Source: Ureibacillus composti (GTDB lineage Bacteria > Bacillota > Bacilli > Bacillales_A > Planococcaceae). From it: a DNA stretch of 64,000 nucleotides. The stretch is taken from contig JAUCEP010000002.1 in NCBI GenBank assembly GCA_030348875.1, forward strand, positions 1,257,001 to 1,321,000, in the 5' to 3' direction. Below, in pieces: positions 1 to 7,872 of the stretch. The notes beneath the pieces were generated by a model. It was not told where the DNA came from. It saw only the letters and a list, made by a program, of their open reading frames with translations, and did not search any database. Position numbers and translations under genes: made by a program. Numbering within the stretch: the first letter of the stretch is position 1; every line of letters starts with the position of its first letter.

Positions 1-375
1 ACGATCCTTATCAGCATCTGCATGTTTAGATTTTTCAACAACCTCTTCAAGTATTTCTAATTGCTCTTTCGTGATGTTTTCGGCAGCTAATTTTGCTGCA
101 GTGGATTCAAGACTTTTTCTGCAAACATATAAATCAATGACATCTTTTTGCTCTGGATTATAGATGTACATGTTTTTATCTTCTTTGATGACTAAGCCGT
201 CTTTTATGAGCATTTGTAATGCTTCTCGAATCGTACCACGACTTACCTCTAAGTTTTTGGCAATTCTAGTTTCTACTAATTTTTCTCCTGGCTGAAATTC
301 GCCTTTCATAATCATCTCGATTAAAACCGAATAAACCTGATTATGCAATAAATCACTTTTAATAATTTTATTCAT
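1..375 (-). CDS. GntR-family (FadR/FCD-type) transcriptional regulator, C-terminus cut off
   Basis: The first 125 codons are present; the gene runs off the left edge. The start is the ATG whose complement ends at 375. An N-terminal winged helix-turn-helix is visible at residues 10-70 (pattern V..RIAKNLEVSRGTIREAL), followed by the start of an all-helical effector domain (DVIDLYVCRKSLESTAAKLA), which is how FCD-type GntR proteins begin their ligand domain. It is transcribed away from the CoA-transferase operon at 543, the usual arrangement for a local regulator of a catabolic operon. The ligand is unknown; an organic acid or acyl-CoA from the neighbouring pathway is my inference. Confidence 0.85.
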   Translation of the reverse strand, partial: MNKIIKSDLLHNQVYSVLIEMIMKGEFQPGEKLVETRIAKNLEVSRGTIREALQMLIKDGLVIKEDKNMYIYNPEQKDVIDLYVCRKSLESTAAKLAAENITKEQLEILEEVVEKSKHADADKDR

Positions 376-445
376 AAGACACCTCTAACAACATATTCCC
401 TATATTTTAGCTTAACAACCCGCTAAAGAAAAGTAAAAAATGCTG

Positions 446-457
446 ACGGTCGACCGT
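446..457. promoter_or_regulatory. Perfect 12-bp palindrome, probable GntR-type operator
   Basis: ACGGTCGACCGT is a perfect inverted repeat in the divergent intergenic region. It ends on the first base of the -35 box of the promoter at 457. The inner GGTCGACC fits the loose GT..AC half-site pattern of FadR-subfamily operators. Position and symmetry suggest control by the regulator at 1-375; this is inference. Confidence 0.55.
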
Positions 458-485
458 TGACAAATTTCGAAACTTTCAATATATT
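457..485 (+). promoter_or_regulatory. Sigma-A promoter for the CoA-transferase / lyase operon
   Basis: A consensus -35 TTGACA (457-462), a 17-bp spacer and -10 TATATT (480-485). Transcription would start near 492, which rules out the in-frame ATG at 492 as the translation start and supports the ATG at 543. Confidence 0.7.
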
Positions 486-542
486 TAATTTATGGAAGAA
501 AAAAGAGAATTAAGTAAAAAAATAGTACTTTGGGGTGAAAAT

Positions 543-1754
543 ATGCTAGATAAAACATCTATAGGTCCTTTAGAAGGAGTAAAGGTTTTAGAATTAGGTT
601 CCCTAATTGCGGGTCCTTTTGCGGGAAGATTATTTGCAGATTTTGGTGCAGAGGTATTAAAAGTGGAACCACCGAAAAAAGGGGATCCCATTAGAAAATG
701 GAGATTATTACATAATGACAATTCCCTTTGGTGGTATGTTCAATCTCGTAATAAAAAAAGTATTACACTCGACTTAAAAAATGAAGACGCACAAGAAGTG
801 ATCAAAGAGTTAGTAAAAGAAGTTGATATTGTGATTGAGAACTTCAGACCTGGAATGCTTGAAAAATGGGGTTTAAGTTATGAAGAGTTAAAGCAAATCA
901 ACCCAAAAATCATTATGGTTCGAGTATCAGGTTATGGACAAGATGGCCCTTATAAAGATCGTCCAGGATTCGGTAGTATCGGAGAAGCAATGGGAGGAAT
1001 TCGCTATCTAACGGGTTATCCAGATTTACCACCTACGAGAGTGGGAATTAGTTTAGGGGATTCGGTTACTGCTTTATATGCTGTCATTGGTGCATTAATG
1101 GCCTTAAGACATCGCGATCAAGTGAGTGGTGAAGGTCAAGTAGTAGATGTTGCCCTTTATGAAGCCATCTTCAGCTTAATGGAAAGTACAGTACCAGAAT
1201 TCGATAAATTCGGTGTCATCCGTGAACGCACAGGCAGTACATTACCTGGAATTGCCCCTTCAAATATTTATTTATGTAAGGATGGCAAATATGTAGTGAT
1301 TGGTGCCAATGGAGATGGTATTTTCAAACGACTAATGGTAGCAATTAACCGCGAAGATGTCCTTGAAAATCCTTTATATGAAACAAATGATGGAAGAAGC
1401 CAAGACGCAGAATATTTAGATTCAGTTATTGGAGAATGGACAAAATCACTAGATATTGAAAGCGCTTTAAATATCTTAGAGGAAAACGGAATTCCTGCTG
1501 GATCGATCTTTAGTGTAGAAGATATGTTCAAAGACCCACATTACCAAGCACGTGAGATGATTGTCGATTTAGACGTTGAAGACTTAGGAAAATTAAAGGT
1601 ACCAGGCATTATTCCAAAACTAAGCAAAACACCAGGTCAAATTCGCTGGGCAGGTCCAAAATTAGGCGAACATACAGACGAAATTTTAAAAGAAAAAGTA
1701 GGCTTAACAGACGAGCAAATTGAGAAATTGAAAGGCTTAGAAGTAATAAAATAA
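543..1754 (+). CDS. CaiB/BaiF (class III) CoA-transferase, first copy
   Basis: A 403-residue class III acyl-CoA transferase, which moves CoA from an acyl-CoA donor to a free carboxylic acid in the cytosol. It has the family N-terminus (LEGVKVLELGSLIAGPFAG), an NFRPG motif near residue 100 and the GDSVTALYA segment; Asp173 there aligns with the catalytic Asp of formyl-CoA transferase. I start at the ATG at 543: GGGGTGAAA lies just upstream and the in-frame ATG at 492 falls at the predicted transcription start. It is followed after 27 bp by an HMG-CoA-lyase-like gene, so it probably activates the substrate that lyase cleaves. The acid is not identifiable from sequence; 3-hydroxy-3-methylglutarate, citramalate or a relative would fit. 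Confidence 0.9.
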   Translation: MLDKTSIGPLEGVKVLELGSLIAGPFAGRLFADFGAEVLKVEPPKKGDPIRKWRLLHNDNSLWWYVQSRNKKSITLDLKNEDAQEVIKELVKEVDIVIENFRPGMLEKWGLSYEELKQINPKIIMVRVSGYGQDGPYKDRPGFGSIGEAMGGIRYLTGYPDLPPTRVGISLGDSVTALYAVIGALMALRHRDQVSGEGQVVDVALYEAIFSLMESTVPEFDKFGVIRERTGSTLPGIAPSNIYLCKDGKYVVIGANGDGIFKRLMVAINREDVLENPLYETNDGRSQDAEYLDSVIGEWTKSLDIESALNILEENGIPAGSIFSVEDMFKDPHYQAREMIVDLDVEDLGKLKVPGIIPKLSKTPGQIRWAGPKLGEHTDEILKEKVGLTDEQIEKLKGLEVIK

Positions 1755-1781
1755 TTAGTTTTTAAAGGGGGGATACCAGAC

Positions 1782-2684
1782 ATGAATTTACCAAAATTTG
1801 TTGAAATCATTGAAGTAGGACCAAGGGATGGACTTCAAAATGAAGCCAAACTTATTCCAACAGATAAAAAAGTGGAGTTAATTAACTTACTTAGTCAAAC
1901 AGGTATTAAACGAATGGAAGCCACTTCTTTTGTATCACCAAAGCATGTGCCACAAATGGCTGATGCAAGTGACGTGTTACGCCGTATTAACCGAATCGAA
2001 GGCGTTCAATATATGACGTTAATTCCGAATTTAAAAGGTTATGAGCTTTCTAAAGAACAGGGCGTTGATAGTATTGCCTTATTTGTTGCAGCGAGTGAGA
2101 CATTTAATCAACGAAATGTAAGAATGCCAATTGCAGAATCTATGAAACAATTAGCGAAAGTAGTAGAAGATGCAAAATCGAATAATACGTTTGTACGATT
2201 CGACATTTCAACTGCCTTTTGTTGCCCATTCGAACGCGTTGTACCCGTTGAAAATGTACTCCGCGTTGTAAAGGAATTGGAATCGCTAGAAGTTGATGAA
2301 ATTGTTGTTTGTGACACGATTGGACGAGCAAATCCAAAGCAAGTATATGAAGTGTTTAGTGAGATCCTAAATTTAAACACTCGTGCAAAAATTGCAGCTC
2401 ATTTCCATGACACTTACGGGTTATCAAAAGCCAATACAATTGCAGCGCTACAAGCAGGGGTAGCAGCATTTGATGCCTCAATCGGTGGCCTTGGTGGATG
2501 TCCATTTGCACCAGGCGCAGCAGGTAACGATTCAACAGAGGATTTAGTGTTTATGTTACACGAAATGGGAATTGAAACAGGAATTGACTTAACAAAATTA
2601 TTACAATGTGTGGATTTAATTAAAGGGGTTACAGAAAGAGACTTAACAGGCCATATTAGTAAGATTGAAAATTTAGTTATCTAA
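1782..2684 (+). CDS. Hydroxymethylglutaryl-CoA lyase-like enzyme (HMGL family)
   Basis: A 300-residue HMGL-like TIM-barrel lyase that cleaves a 3-hydroxy-3-methylacyl-CoA to acetyl-CoA (or acyl-CoA) plus a keto acid. Seen: the metal-binding VGPRDGLQNE motif (Arg15, Asp16), HFHDTYG with the metal-binding His pair, and the family signature IGGLGGCPFAPGAAGN with the catalytic-loop Cys near residue 240. Length is normal for bacterial HMG-CoA lyase (YngG/MvaB type). An AAAGGGGGG ribosome site precedes the ATG. It is the second gene of the operon and partners the CoA-transferase before it. True HMG-CoA versus citramalyl-CoA or another substrate cannot be decided here. Confidence 0.88.
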   Translation: MNLPKFVEIIEVGPRDGLQNEAKLIPTDKKVELINLLSQTGIKRMEATSFVSPKHVPQMADASDVLRRINRIEGVQYMTLIPNLKGYELSKEQGVDSIALFVAASETFNQRNVRMPIAESMKQLAKVVEDAKSNNTFVRFDISTAFCCPFERVVPVENVLRVVKELESLEVDEIVVCDTIGRANPKQVYEVFSEILNLNTRAKIAAHFHDTYGLSKANTIAALQAGVAAFDASIGGLGGCPFAPGAAGNDSTEDLVFMLHEMGIETGIDLTKLLQCVDLIKGVTERDLTGHISKIENLVI

Positions 2685-2714
2685 TTATAAGGGGAAGTTA
2701 GACTTACATTCTTT

Positions 2715-2831
2715 GCATTCGCTTCGTATCACCCACTTGAAACCAAGGTTAGTCGCAAGGTCCAATACTGAAATAGTATTTCAATTCGATCTAATCTTAA
2801 AAGGGGGCACCGGAGCGAATGCTATTTTTTT
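2715..2831 (+). ncRNA. Structured intergenic RNA ending in a U-run (candidate leader or terminator)
   Basis: A 9-bp long-range helix (GCATTCGCT at 2715-2723 with AGCGAATGC at 2814-2822) encloses smaller helices: CTTG/CAAG, GGTTAG/CTAATC and AATACT/AGTATT (2763-2779). The outer strand is followed directly by ATTTTTTT. The nested multi-helix form with a terminal U-run resembles a cis-regulatory leader of the transporter at 2871, but it could be the terminator of the preceding operon. I do not recognise it as a known riboswitch class. Confidence 0.4.
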
Positions 2832-2870
2832 ACCAGAAGAAATTGAAAATTCATACAAAGGGGAGTTCAT

Positions 2871-4157
2871 ATGAGCTTAGCGTTAATGGGGTTTTTGATG
2901 ATTGGTTTATTTCTAGCATTTGTTATGACAAATAAAATATCAGTTCTTATTGCATTTACGGTAATTCCTTTGGCATTTGGTTTATTTTTAGGTTTTGGAA
3001 CGGAAATGGGAGAATTGATGTTAGCAGGGGTACAAAAGGTTGCACCTACTGCGATTATGATAGGATTCTCGATTCTTTACTTTGGATTAATGATTGACAA
3101 GGGGTTATTTAATCCAATGATTTCCACGCTACTTAAATTTGCTAAGGGAGATCCATTAAAAATTGCTGTTGCAACAGCAATCATTACATTAATCGTTGCA
3201 CTTGATGGCGATGGTTCAGCAACATTCATGATTACAATTACAGCACTTCTTCCAGTTTATCAAAAACTAGGTATGAGACCGGTTGTTTTAGCCGGAATTG
3301 TAGCATTAGGGGCAGGGGTAATGAATATTATTCCATGGGGAGGCCCTTTAGCTCGTGCGATGGTTACATTAGATGCAGACGCTTCTCAATTATTTAATCC
3401 TTTAATTATTCCTATGTTAGCAGGAATGGTTTGGGTTGTATTTGTTGGTTATCTTTTAGGTCGTAAAGAGCGTAAACGTTTAGGAAAAATTGATGTTTCA
3501 GTGATTGAATTGTCAAATATTAATGAAGGTCAAAAACTACCAAAGTTATTCTGGTTTAATTTAATTTTAACAGTTTCATTAATTACGATTTTAATTATGG
3601 ATATTATTCCAACATCGATTTTATTTATGATTGCCTTTGCGATTGCCTTAGCAGTCAATTGCAGAACAGTTGAAGATCAGTCTAAACAAATCGCTTCACA
3701 TGCTGTTAGTATGGTAATGGTTGTAGCAACGATCTTTGCAGCGGGGATCTTTACAGGGATTTTATCAGGTACAGGAATGATTGATGCAATGGCGACGGCT
3801 AGTGTGGCCGTTATTCCAGATAGCCTTGGTCAATATTTGCCAGTAATAATGGCAGTTGTCAGTATGCCATTAAGTTTAATTTTCTCGCCTGATGCATTTT
3901 ACTATGGTGTATTACCGATTTTAAGTGAAACAGCTGTAACCATGGGAATTGATCCACTAGATATCGGGAAAGCCGCATTATTAGGGAATGGAACGACTGG
4001 ATTCTCTGTAAGTCCATTAAATCCATCCGTGTTTGTATTACTGGGATTAGCGGGTATCAGTTTAGCAGAACACCAAAAGCATACAATATTATGGGCATTT
4101 GGCTCAACAATTGTTATGACGATCGTAGCAATTTCGATTGGAGTCATCCCAATTTAA
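2871..4157 (+). CDS. CitMHS-family citrate/divalent-metal symporter-like transporter
   Basis: A 428-residue very hydrophobic protein with about 11-12 predicted membrane segments. The opening (MSLALMGFLMIGLFLAFVM), the ALDGDGSATFMI segment and the PWGGPLARA segment are typical of the CitMHS family, which imports citrate or related acids complexed with Mg2+ or Ca2+ together with protons. AAAGGGGAG precedes the ATG. It sits between two CoA-transferase/lyase pairs, so it is probably the uptake system for their substrate. Citrate itself is possible, but the flanking enzymes suggest a branched hydroxy-acid such as citramalate; that is inference. Confidence 0.85.
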   Translation: MSLALMGFLMIGLFLAFVMTNKISVLIAFTVIPLAFGLFLGFGTEMGELMLAGVQKVAPTAIMIGFSILYFGLMIDKGLFNPMISTLLKFAKGDPLKIAVATAIITLIVALDGDGSATFMITITALLPVYQKLGMRPVVLAGIVALGAGVMNIIPWGGPLARAMVTLDADASQLFNPLIIPMLAGMVWVVFVGYLLGRKERKRLGKIDVSVIELSNINEGQKLPKLFWFNLILTVSLITILIMDIIPTSILFMIAFAIALAVNCRTVEDQSKQIASHAVSMVMVVATIFAAGIFTGILSGTGMIDAMATASVAVIPDSLGQYLPVIMAVVSMPLSLIFSPDAFYYGVLPILSETAVTMGIDPLDIGKAALLGNGTTGFSVSPLNPSVFVLLGLAGISLAEHQKHTILWAFGSTIVMTIVAISIGVIPI

Positions 4158-4168
4158 TTGGCTTCTTG

Positions 4169-4208
4169 AAGGTGGACACGCATTATGGAAAGTCGTGCTC
4201 CACCTTTT
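4169..4208 (+). terminator. Intrinsic terminator after the CitMHS gene
   Basis: AAGGTGGA-CACG pairs with CGTG-C-TCCACCTT (one bulge) followed by TT. A short U-run makes it moderate; read-through into the second CoA-transferase gene is possible. Confidence 0.6.
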
Positions 4209-4276
4209 CAATTCGCAAGTTTGTTAGGGGGCCTGTGTTGCTACCTACTAAAACTACATAAAGAGAATGGAGAGAT

Positions 4277-5458
4277 ATGATGTTACCGTTAGAAGGAATT
4301 ACTGTCGTGTCAGTTGAACAAGCTGTGGCTGGTCCATTTGCTACAAGACAATTAGCGGACTTAGGTGCACGTGTAATAAAAATCGAAAGACCGGAAAAAG
4401 GTGATTTTGCACGTCATTATGACTCTGCTGTCAATGGAATGGCGAGTCATTTTGTGTGGCTAAATCGTTCAAAAGAGTCCCTTACATTAGATTTGAAAAC
4501 AGAAGAGGGAAAAGAAATTTTAAGTAAACTTTTAGAAGATGCGGATGTATTTCTACAAAATTTAGCGCCTGGTGCTATGGAACGTTTAGGGTTTGGGGCA
4601 AATGAATTGTTAGAAAAACATCCAAGCCTCGTTATTTGTGGAATTTCAGGTTATGGAAGTAATGGTCCATATACACATAAGAAAGCCTATGATTTACTCG
4701 TTCAATGTGAATCTGGCGCGATGGCACTTACAGGTACGGAAGAGACACCATCAAAATCGGGTGTTGCCATTGCGGATATTGCGACAGGTATGTATGCATA
4801 CTCTGGTATTCTAACAGCGCTACTTGCTAGAAACAAAGATCAAAAAGGTCGAATTTTAGAAGTTTCGATGCTAGAATCCCTTGGCGAATGGATGGGCTTC
4901 CCTTCATACTTTGCGGAATATGGTGGCAAAGAGCCCGAACGTACAGGGGCAAGTCATGCAACAATTTATCCTTATGGTCCATTTGTAGCGGGTGATCAAA
5001 AACAAGTTTATATTTCTATTCAAAACGAAAGAGAATGGAAAAACTTCTGTGAAAAAGTATTAGGGGATCCGGACTTAACGAATCATCCGGATTATTACAA
5101 TAATACAAACCGATTTAAAAACCAACAAACCCTTCAAAAGATTATTGAAAAAGTCTTCCTTGAAAAGACATCGGAGGAAATTATCGAGTTACTTGAGGAT
5201 TCTGGTATTGCCAATGCACGGTTAAATTCTGTCATGGATTTTGTAAACCACCCTCAGTTAGAAGCAAGAAATCGTTGGCGCGAAGTGGATTCACCTGTTG
5301 GGAAATTAAAAGCACTTTTACCACCAGCAACCTTTAATGATATCGAGCCAGTATTCAACCCAATTCCAGAAGTCGGGCAGCATACAAATGAAATCTTAAA
5401 GGCAGTTGGTTACACAGAAGAAGATATTAAAGCTTTCGCGCAGAATAAAGTCATTTAA
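4277..5458 (+). CDS. CaiB/BaiF (class III) CoA-transferase, second copy
   Basis: A 393-residue class III CoA-transferase, clearly divergent from the copy at 543. N-terminus LEGITVVSVEQAVAGPFATR, an N-LAPG motif near residue 98 in place of NFRPG, and Asp167 in IADIATGMYA as the predicted catalytic Asp. GAGAGAT precedes the ATG; a second ATG follows at once, so the true start may be one codon later. The next gene is a CitE-like lyase, giving a second transferase/lyase pair. In known itaconate and citramalate pathways a CaiB-type transferase feeds a CitE-type citramalyl-CoA lyase; the same logic is likely here, but no itaconyl-CoA hydratase gene is visible. Confidence 0.88.
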   Translation: MMLPLEGITVVSVEQAVAGPFATRQLADLGARVIKIERPEKGDFARHYDSAVNGMASHFVWLNRSKESLTLDLKTEEGKEILSKLLEDADVFLQNLAPGAMERLGFGANELLEKHPSLVICGISGYGSNGPYTHKKAYDLLVQCESGAMALTGTEETPSKSGVAIADIATGMYAYSGILTALLARNKDQKGRILEVSMLESLGEWMGFPSYFAEYGGKEPERTGASHATIYPYGPFVAGDQKQVYISIQNEREWKNFCEKVLGDPDLTNHPDYYNNTNRFKNQQTLQKIIEKVFLEKTSEEIIELLEDSGIANARLNSVMDFVNHPQLEARNRWREVDSPVGKLKALLPPATFNDIEPVFNPIPEVGQHTNEILKAVGYTEEDIKAFAQNKVI

Positions 5459-5518
5459 TTCAGGTGGATGAACTTGATCCAAAGCAAGTAAATAATGAAG
5501 AGTAGGTTGGTGAAAATA

Positions 5519-6397
5519 GTGTCAAACGAATTAACATGGTTTTTTGTACCCGGTTCCAATCAACGAAATATCGATAAAGTCGCTACATTAGAAGCAGATG
5601 CCTTTATTTTTGATTTAGAAGATGCAGTTGCCATTTCAGAAAAACAAAATGCACGAGATAAAGTCATTCAAGCAATCGCTCGCTATCAACAAAAGAATAT
5701 TTTTGTACGAGTTAATAGTTTTGATTCGCCTTATTTTCTTGAAGATGTGCGTCAAGTGGTTGTTCAGGGTGTCGATGGGATCGTCCTACCGAAAGCTGAA
5801 ACGCCTGCACAATTACAAGTGTTAGATAAGCTGTTGTTAGAAAAAGAACAGGAACTAAATATCCCACTTGGTTCTATCAAAATCGTTGCATTAATCGAAA
5901 GCGCACTGGGGATTCATCACGCAGTAGAATTAGCGAACTTTTATCGTGTAACTCGCCTTGCATTTGGTGCGATTGATTATACGTTAGATATAGGGGCAAC
6001 CTTAACTGAGCACGGGTCAGAACTTCTATTTGCGAAGTCACAACTCGTATTAGCATCTAGAGTGGCTAAAATCGAAGGGCCAATTGATGTGGTGTATGTA
6101 GATATCTACAATGAAGAAGGGTTAAGAAAAGAAGTAACCTTTAGTAAAGCGTTAGGCTTCAAGGGGAAATTAATCGTCCATCCAGCACAACTAAAAGTCG
6201 TCAATGAAGTGTACACGCCTACAGATTCAGAAGTCGAACAAGCTAAAAAAATTATTCAAGCTGCAGCGGAGGCTGAAGAACAAGGTAAAGGCGTAGTTAG
6301 TGTAGACGGAAAAATGATTGACCTCCCAGTTATTAAAAAAGCTGTAGGCGTACTGGCCCTTTATAACCGTTTAACTGTGACAACAGTCGAAAACTAA
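5519..6397 (+). CDS. CitE-like HpcH/HpaI-family acyl-CoA lyase (citramalyl/malyl-CoA lyase type)
   Basis: A 292-residue CitE-like TIM barrel. Seen: TWFFVPGSNQRNI at the N-terminus, the FDLEDAV motif near residue 31, the VRVNSFDSP substrate loop, the metal-binding Glu of ALIESALGI and the Asp of FGAIDYTLDIG. Free-standing CitE homologues, not part of an ATP-driven citrate lyase complex, cleave malyl-, citramalyl- or related CoA esters. No citrate lyase alpha, gamma or accessory gene lies nearby, which supports that reading. I choose the GTG at 5519 because GGTTGGTGA lies correctly upstream; an in-frame ATG at 5495 has no good ribosome site and would add 8 residues. Confidence 0.82.
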   Translation: MSNELTWFFVPGSNQRNIDKVATLEADAFIFDLEDAVAISEKQNARDKVIQAIARYQQKNIFVRVNSFDSPYFLEDVRQVVVQGVDGIVLPKAETPAQLQVLDKLLLEKEQELNIPLGSIKIVALIESALGIHHAVELANFYRVTRLAFGAIDYTLDIGATLTEHGSELLFAKSQLVLASRVAKIEGPIDVVYVDIYNEEGLRKEVTFSKALGFKGKLIVHPAQLKVVNEVYTPTDSEVEQAKKIIQAAAEAEEQGKGVVSVDGKMIDLPVIKKAVGVLALYNRLTVTTVEN

Positions 6398-6416
6398 TAA
6401 TGGAGTACAAGAATTG

Positions 6417-6440
6417 GTCTTCATCAATTTGATGAAGACC
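6417..6440. repeat. Solitary TTCAT/ATGAA hairpin of the 52-nt repeat superfamily
   Basis: GGTCTTCATC-AATTT-GATGAAGACC is a perfect 10-bp hairpin just after the CitE-like gene. The same stem word occurs in the arrays at 41370 and 60890, so it is probably a single unit of that superfamily. It may also act as a weak terminator. Confidence 0.6.
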
Positions 6441-6460
6441 TAAATTAATGAAAAAACAAT

Positions 6461-6601
6461 TTGGCTAGATTATCTGAAAAATTGGCTAGATTATCTGAAA
6501 ATTTGGCTAGATTATCTGAAAATTTGGCTAGATTATTCGAAAAAATGGCTAGAGTATCTAAAATTTTGACTAGATTAAATCAATTTTTGACTTGATTAAT
6601 G
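6461..6601. repeat. 21-nt keyword array (CTAGATTA type)
   Basis: Seven copies of a CTAGATTA-like word begin at 6465, 6486, 6507, 6528, 6549, 6570 and 6591, an exact 21-nt period. Linkers are A/T-rich and partly conserved (TCTGAAAATTTGG). The last three copies are degenerate. No ribosome site or coding sense. The rest of the 6398-6741 gap shows only an A/T-rich promoter-like stretch before 6742. Confidence 0.9.
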
Positions 6602-6741
6602 GAATTTGAAAAAATTGCTTATCAATAATGTAATGAAGTCCTTGCATATTCGCGATTAATAGGTGCGTAAAATAACCGAATTGAAAAGAATAGGTCAAAA
6701 ATGGTAAAGTTTGAATAATAAGAAGTTTTGGAGGGGATTAC

Positions 6742-7725
6742 ATGAAGGCGATTCAAATGGCCGAATTTGGGGGACCAGAAGTTTTAAATTTAGTTGATAT
6801 TGTAGAACCGGAACCGGAGAAAAATGAAGTTCGGGTGAAATTATATTATGCAGGCGTTAATCCAGCAGAAGCTTATATTCGAGCAGGTGGCTATGCATTC
6901 TTTACTCCAGAATTTCCGTATGTGCCAGGATTTGATGGGGCAGGGGTAATCGATGCAGTAGGTGAAGGCGTAACGAGATTACAGGTAGGGGACCGAGTAT
7001 TTATCTCATCTATTTTAGCCAATCGAAAAACGGGGACGTATGCTGAAAAAGTTGTTTGTGATGTTGAGGCCGTACATAAATTACCAGATTCCATCAGCTT
7101 CAAACAAGGTGCAGCACTAGGAGTTCCTGTGACAGCGGCTTATCGTTCACTCTTCCATCGAGGACGTTTAAAACCTGGAGAAACGGTTCTCATTCACGGT
7201 GCTTCAGGCGGTGTTGGGACGTTGGCTGTACAGCTTGCGAAATATGCAGGAGCACGAGTAATTGGAACAGTCGGAACGGAAGAAGGCTACGAATTAGTAC
7301 GTAAAGCTGGGGCGGATGAGATCTTTTATCATAATGAAGAGAATTATATAGAAAAGATTCAATCTCTTAATGGTGCAGGGGTTGATTTAGTTCTTGAAAT
7401 GCTTGCAAATGTGAATTTAGAAAAGGATTTGCAATTAGTAAATAAATACGGCCGCGTGGTGGTTGTCGGGAACCGTGGATCATTGGATTTTAACCCGCGT
7501 TTAACAATGGCAAAAGAAGCCGATGTGATGGGGATGGCCGTTTGGAATGCACCAATTGACCAATATAATGAAAGTTTAATTGCAGTAGAAGCCGCACTAA
7601 GTAACGGGGGCCTGCATCCTTTCGTCGGGAAAGTCTTACCACTAGAAGAAGCGGCCGAAGCACAAAAAGTGATTTTAGAAGGTAACGCCAAAGGAAAACT
7701 GGTGTTGGAAATCGTAAAAGAATAA
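6742..7725 (+). CDS. Zinc-independent MDR-family NADPH:quinone oxidoreductase-like protein
   Basis: A 327-residue medium-chain dehydrogenase/reductase. GroES-like N-terminal part (VKLYYAGVNPAEAYIRAG), then a Rossmann domain with LIHGASGGVGTLAVQLAKYAG near residue 150. The zinc-binding cysteines of alcohol dehydrogenases are absent, as in the zeta-crystallin/QOR branch. Such enzymes reduce quinones or enoyl compounds with NADPH. GGAGGGGAT precedes the ATG. It is a single-gene unit between a repeat array and a strong terminator; no partner suggests the substrate. Confidence 0.85.
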   Translation: MKAIQMAEFGGPEVLNLVDIVEPEPEKNEVRVKLYYAGVNPAEAYIRAGGYAFFTPEFPYVPGFDGAGVIDAVGEGVTRLQVGDRVFISSILANRKTGTYAEKVVCDVEAVHKLPDSISFKQGAALGVPVTAAYRSLFHRGRLKPGETVLIHGASGGVGTLAVQLAKYAGARVIGTVGTEEGYELVRKAGADEIFYHNEENYIEKIQSLNGAGVDLVLEMLANVNLEKDLQLVNKYGRVVVVGNRGSLDFNPRLTMAKEADVMGMAVWNAPIDQYNESLIAVEAALSNGGLHPFVGKVLPLEEAAEAQKVILEGNAKGKLVLEIVKE

Positions 7726-7741
7726 TGCTCGGGAGCTTAAG

Positions 7742-7772
7742 AAAAAACCATTAGTGAGCTAATGGTTTTTTT
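7742..7772 (+). terminator. Intrinsic terminator after the oxidoreductase gene
   Basis: AAAAAACCATTAG-TGAG-CTAATGGTTTTTTT: a perfect stem with A/U flanks, so probably bidirectional. Confidence 0.9.
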
Positions 7773-7872
7773 ATGTAAAATTTTTCTGGATAAAACCTTA
7801 AACTTGCGTTAAAAGTTGGATAAGATTAGCATAAGATTAAAGAATACTAACTTTTAGAAGTGAGGATAAAAA

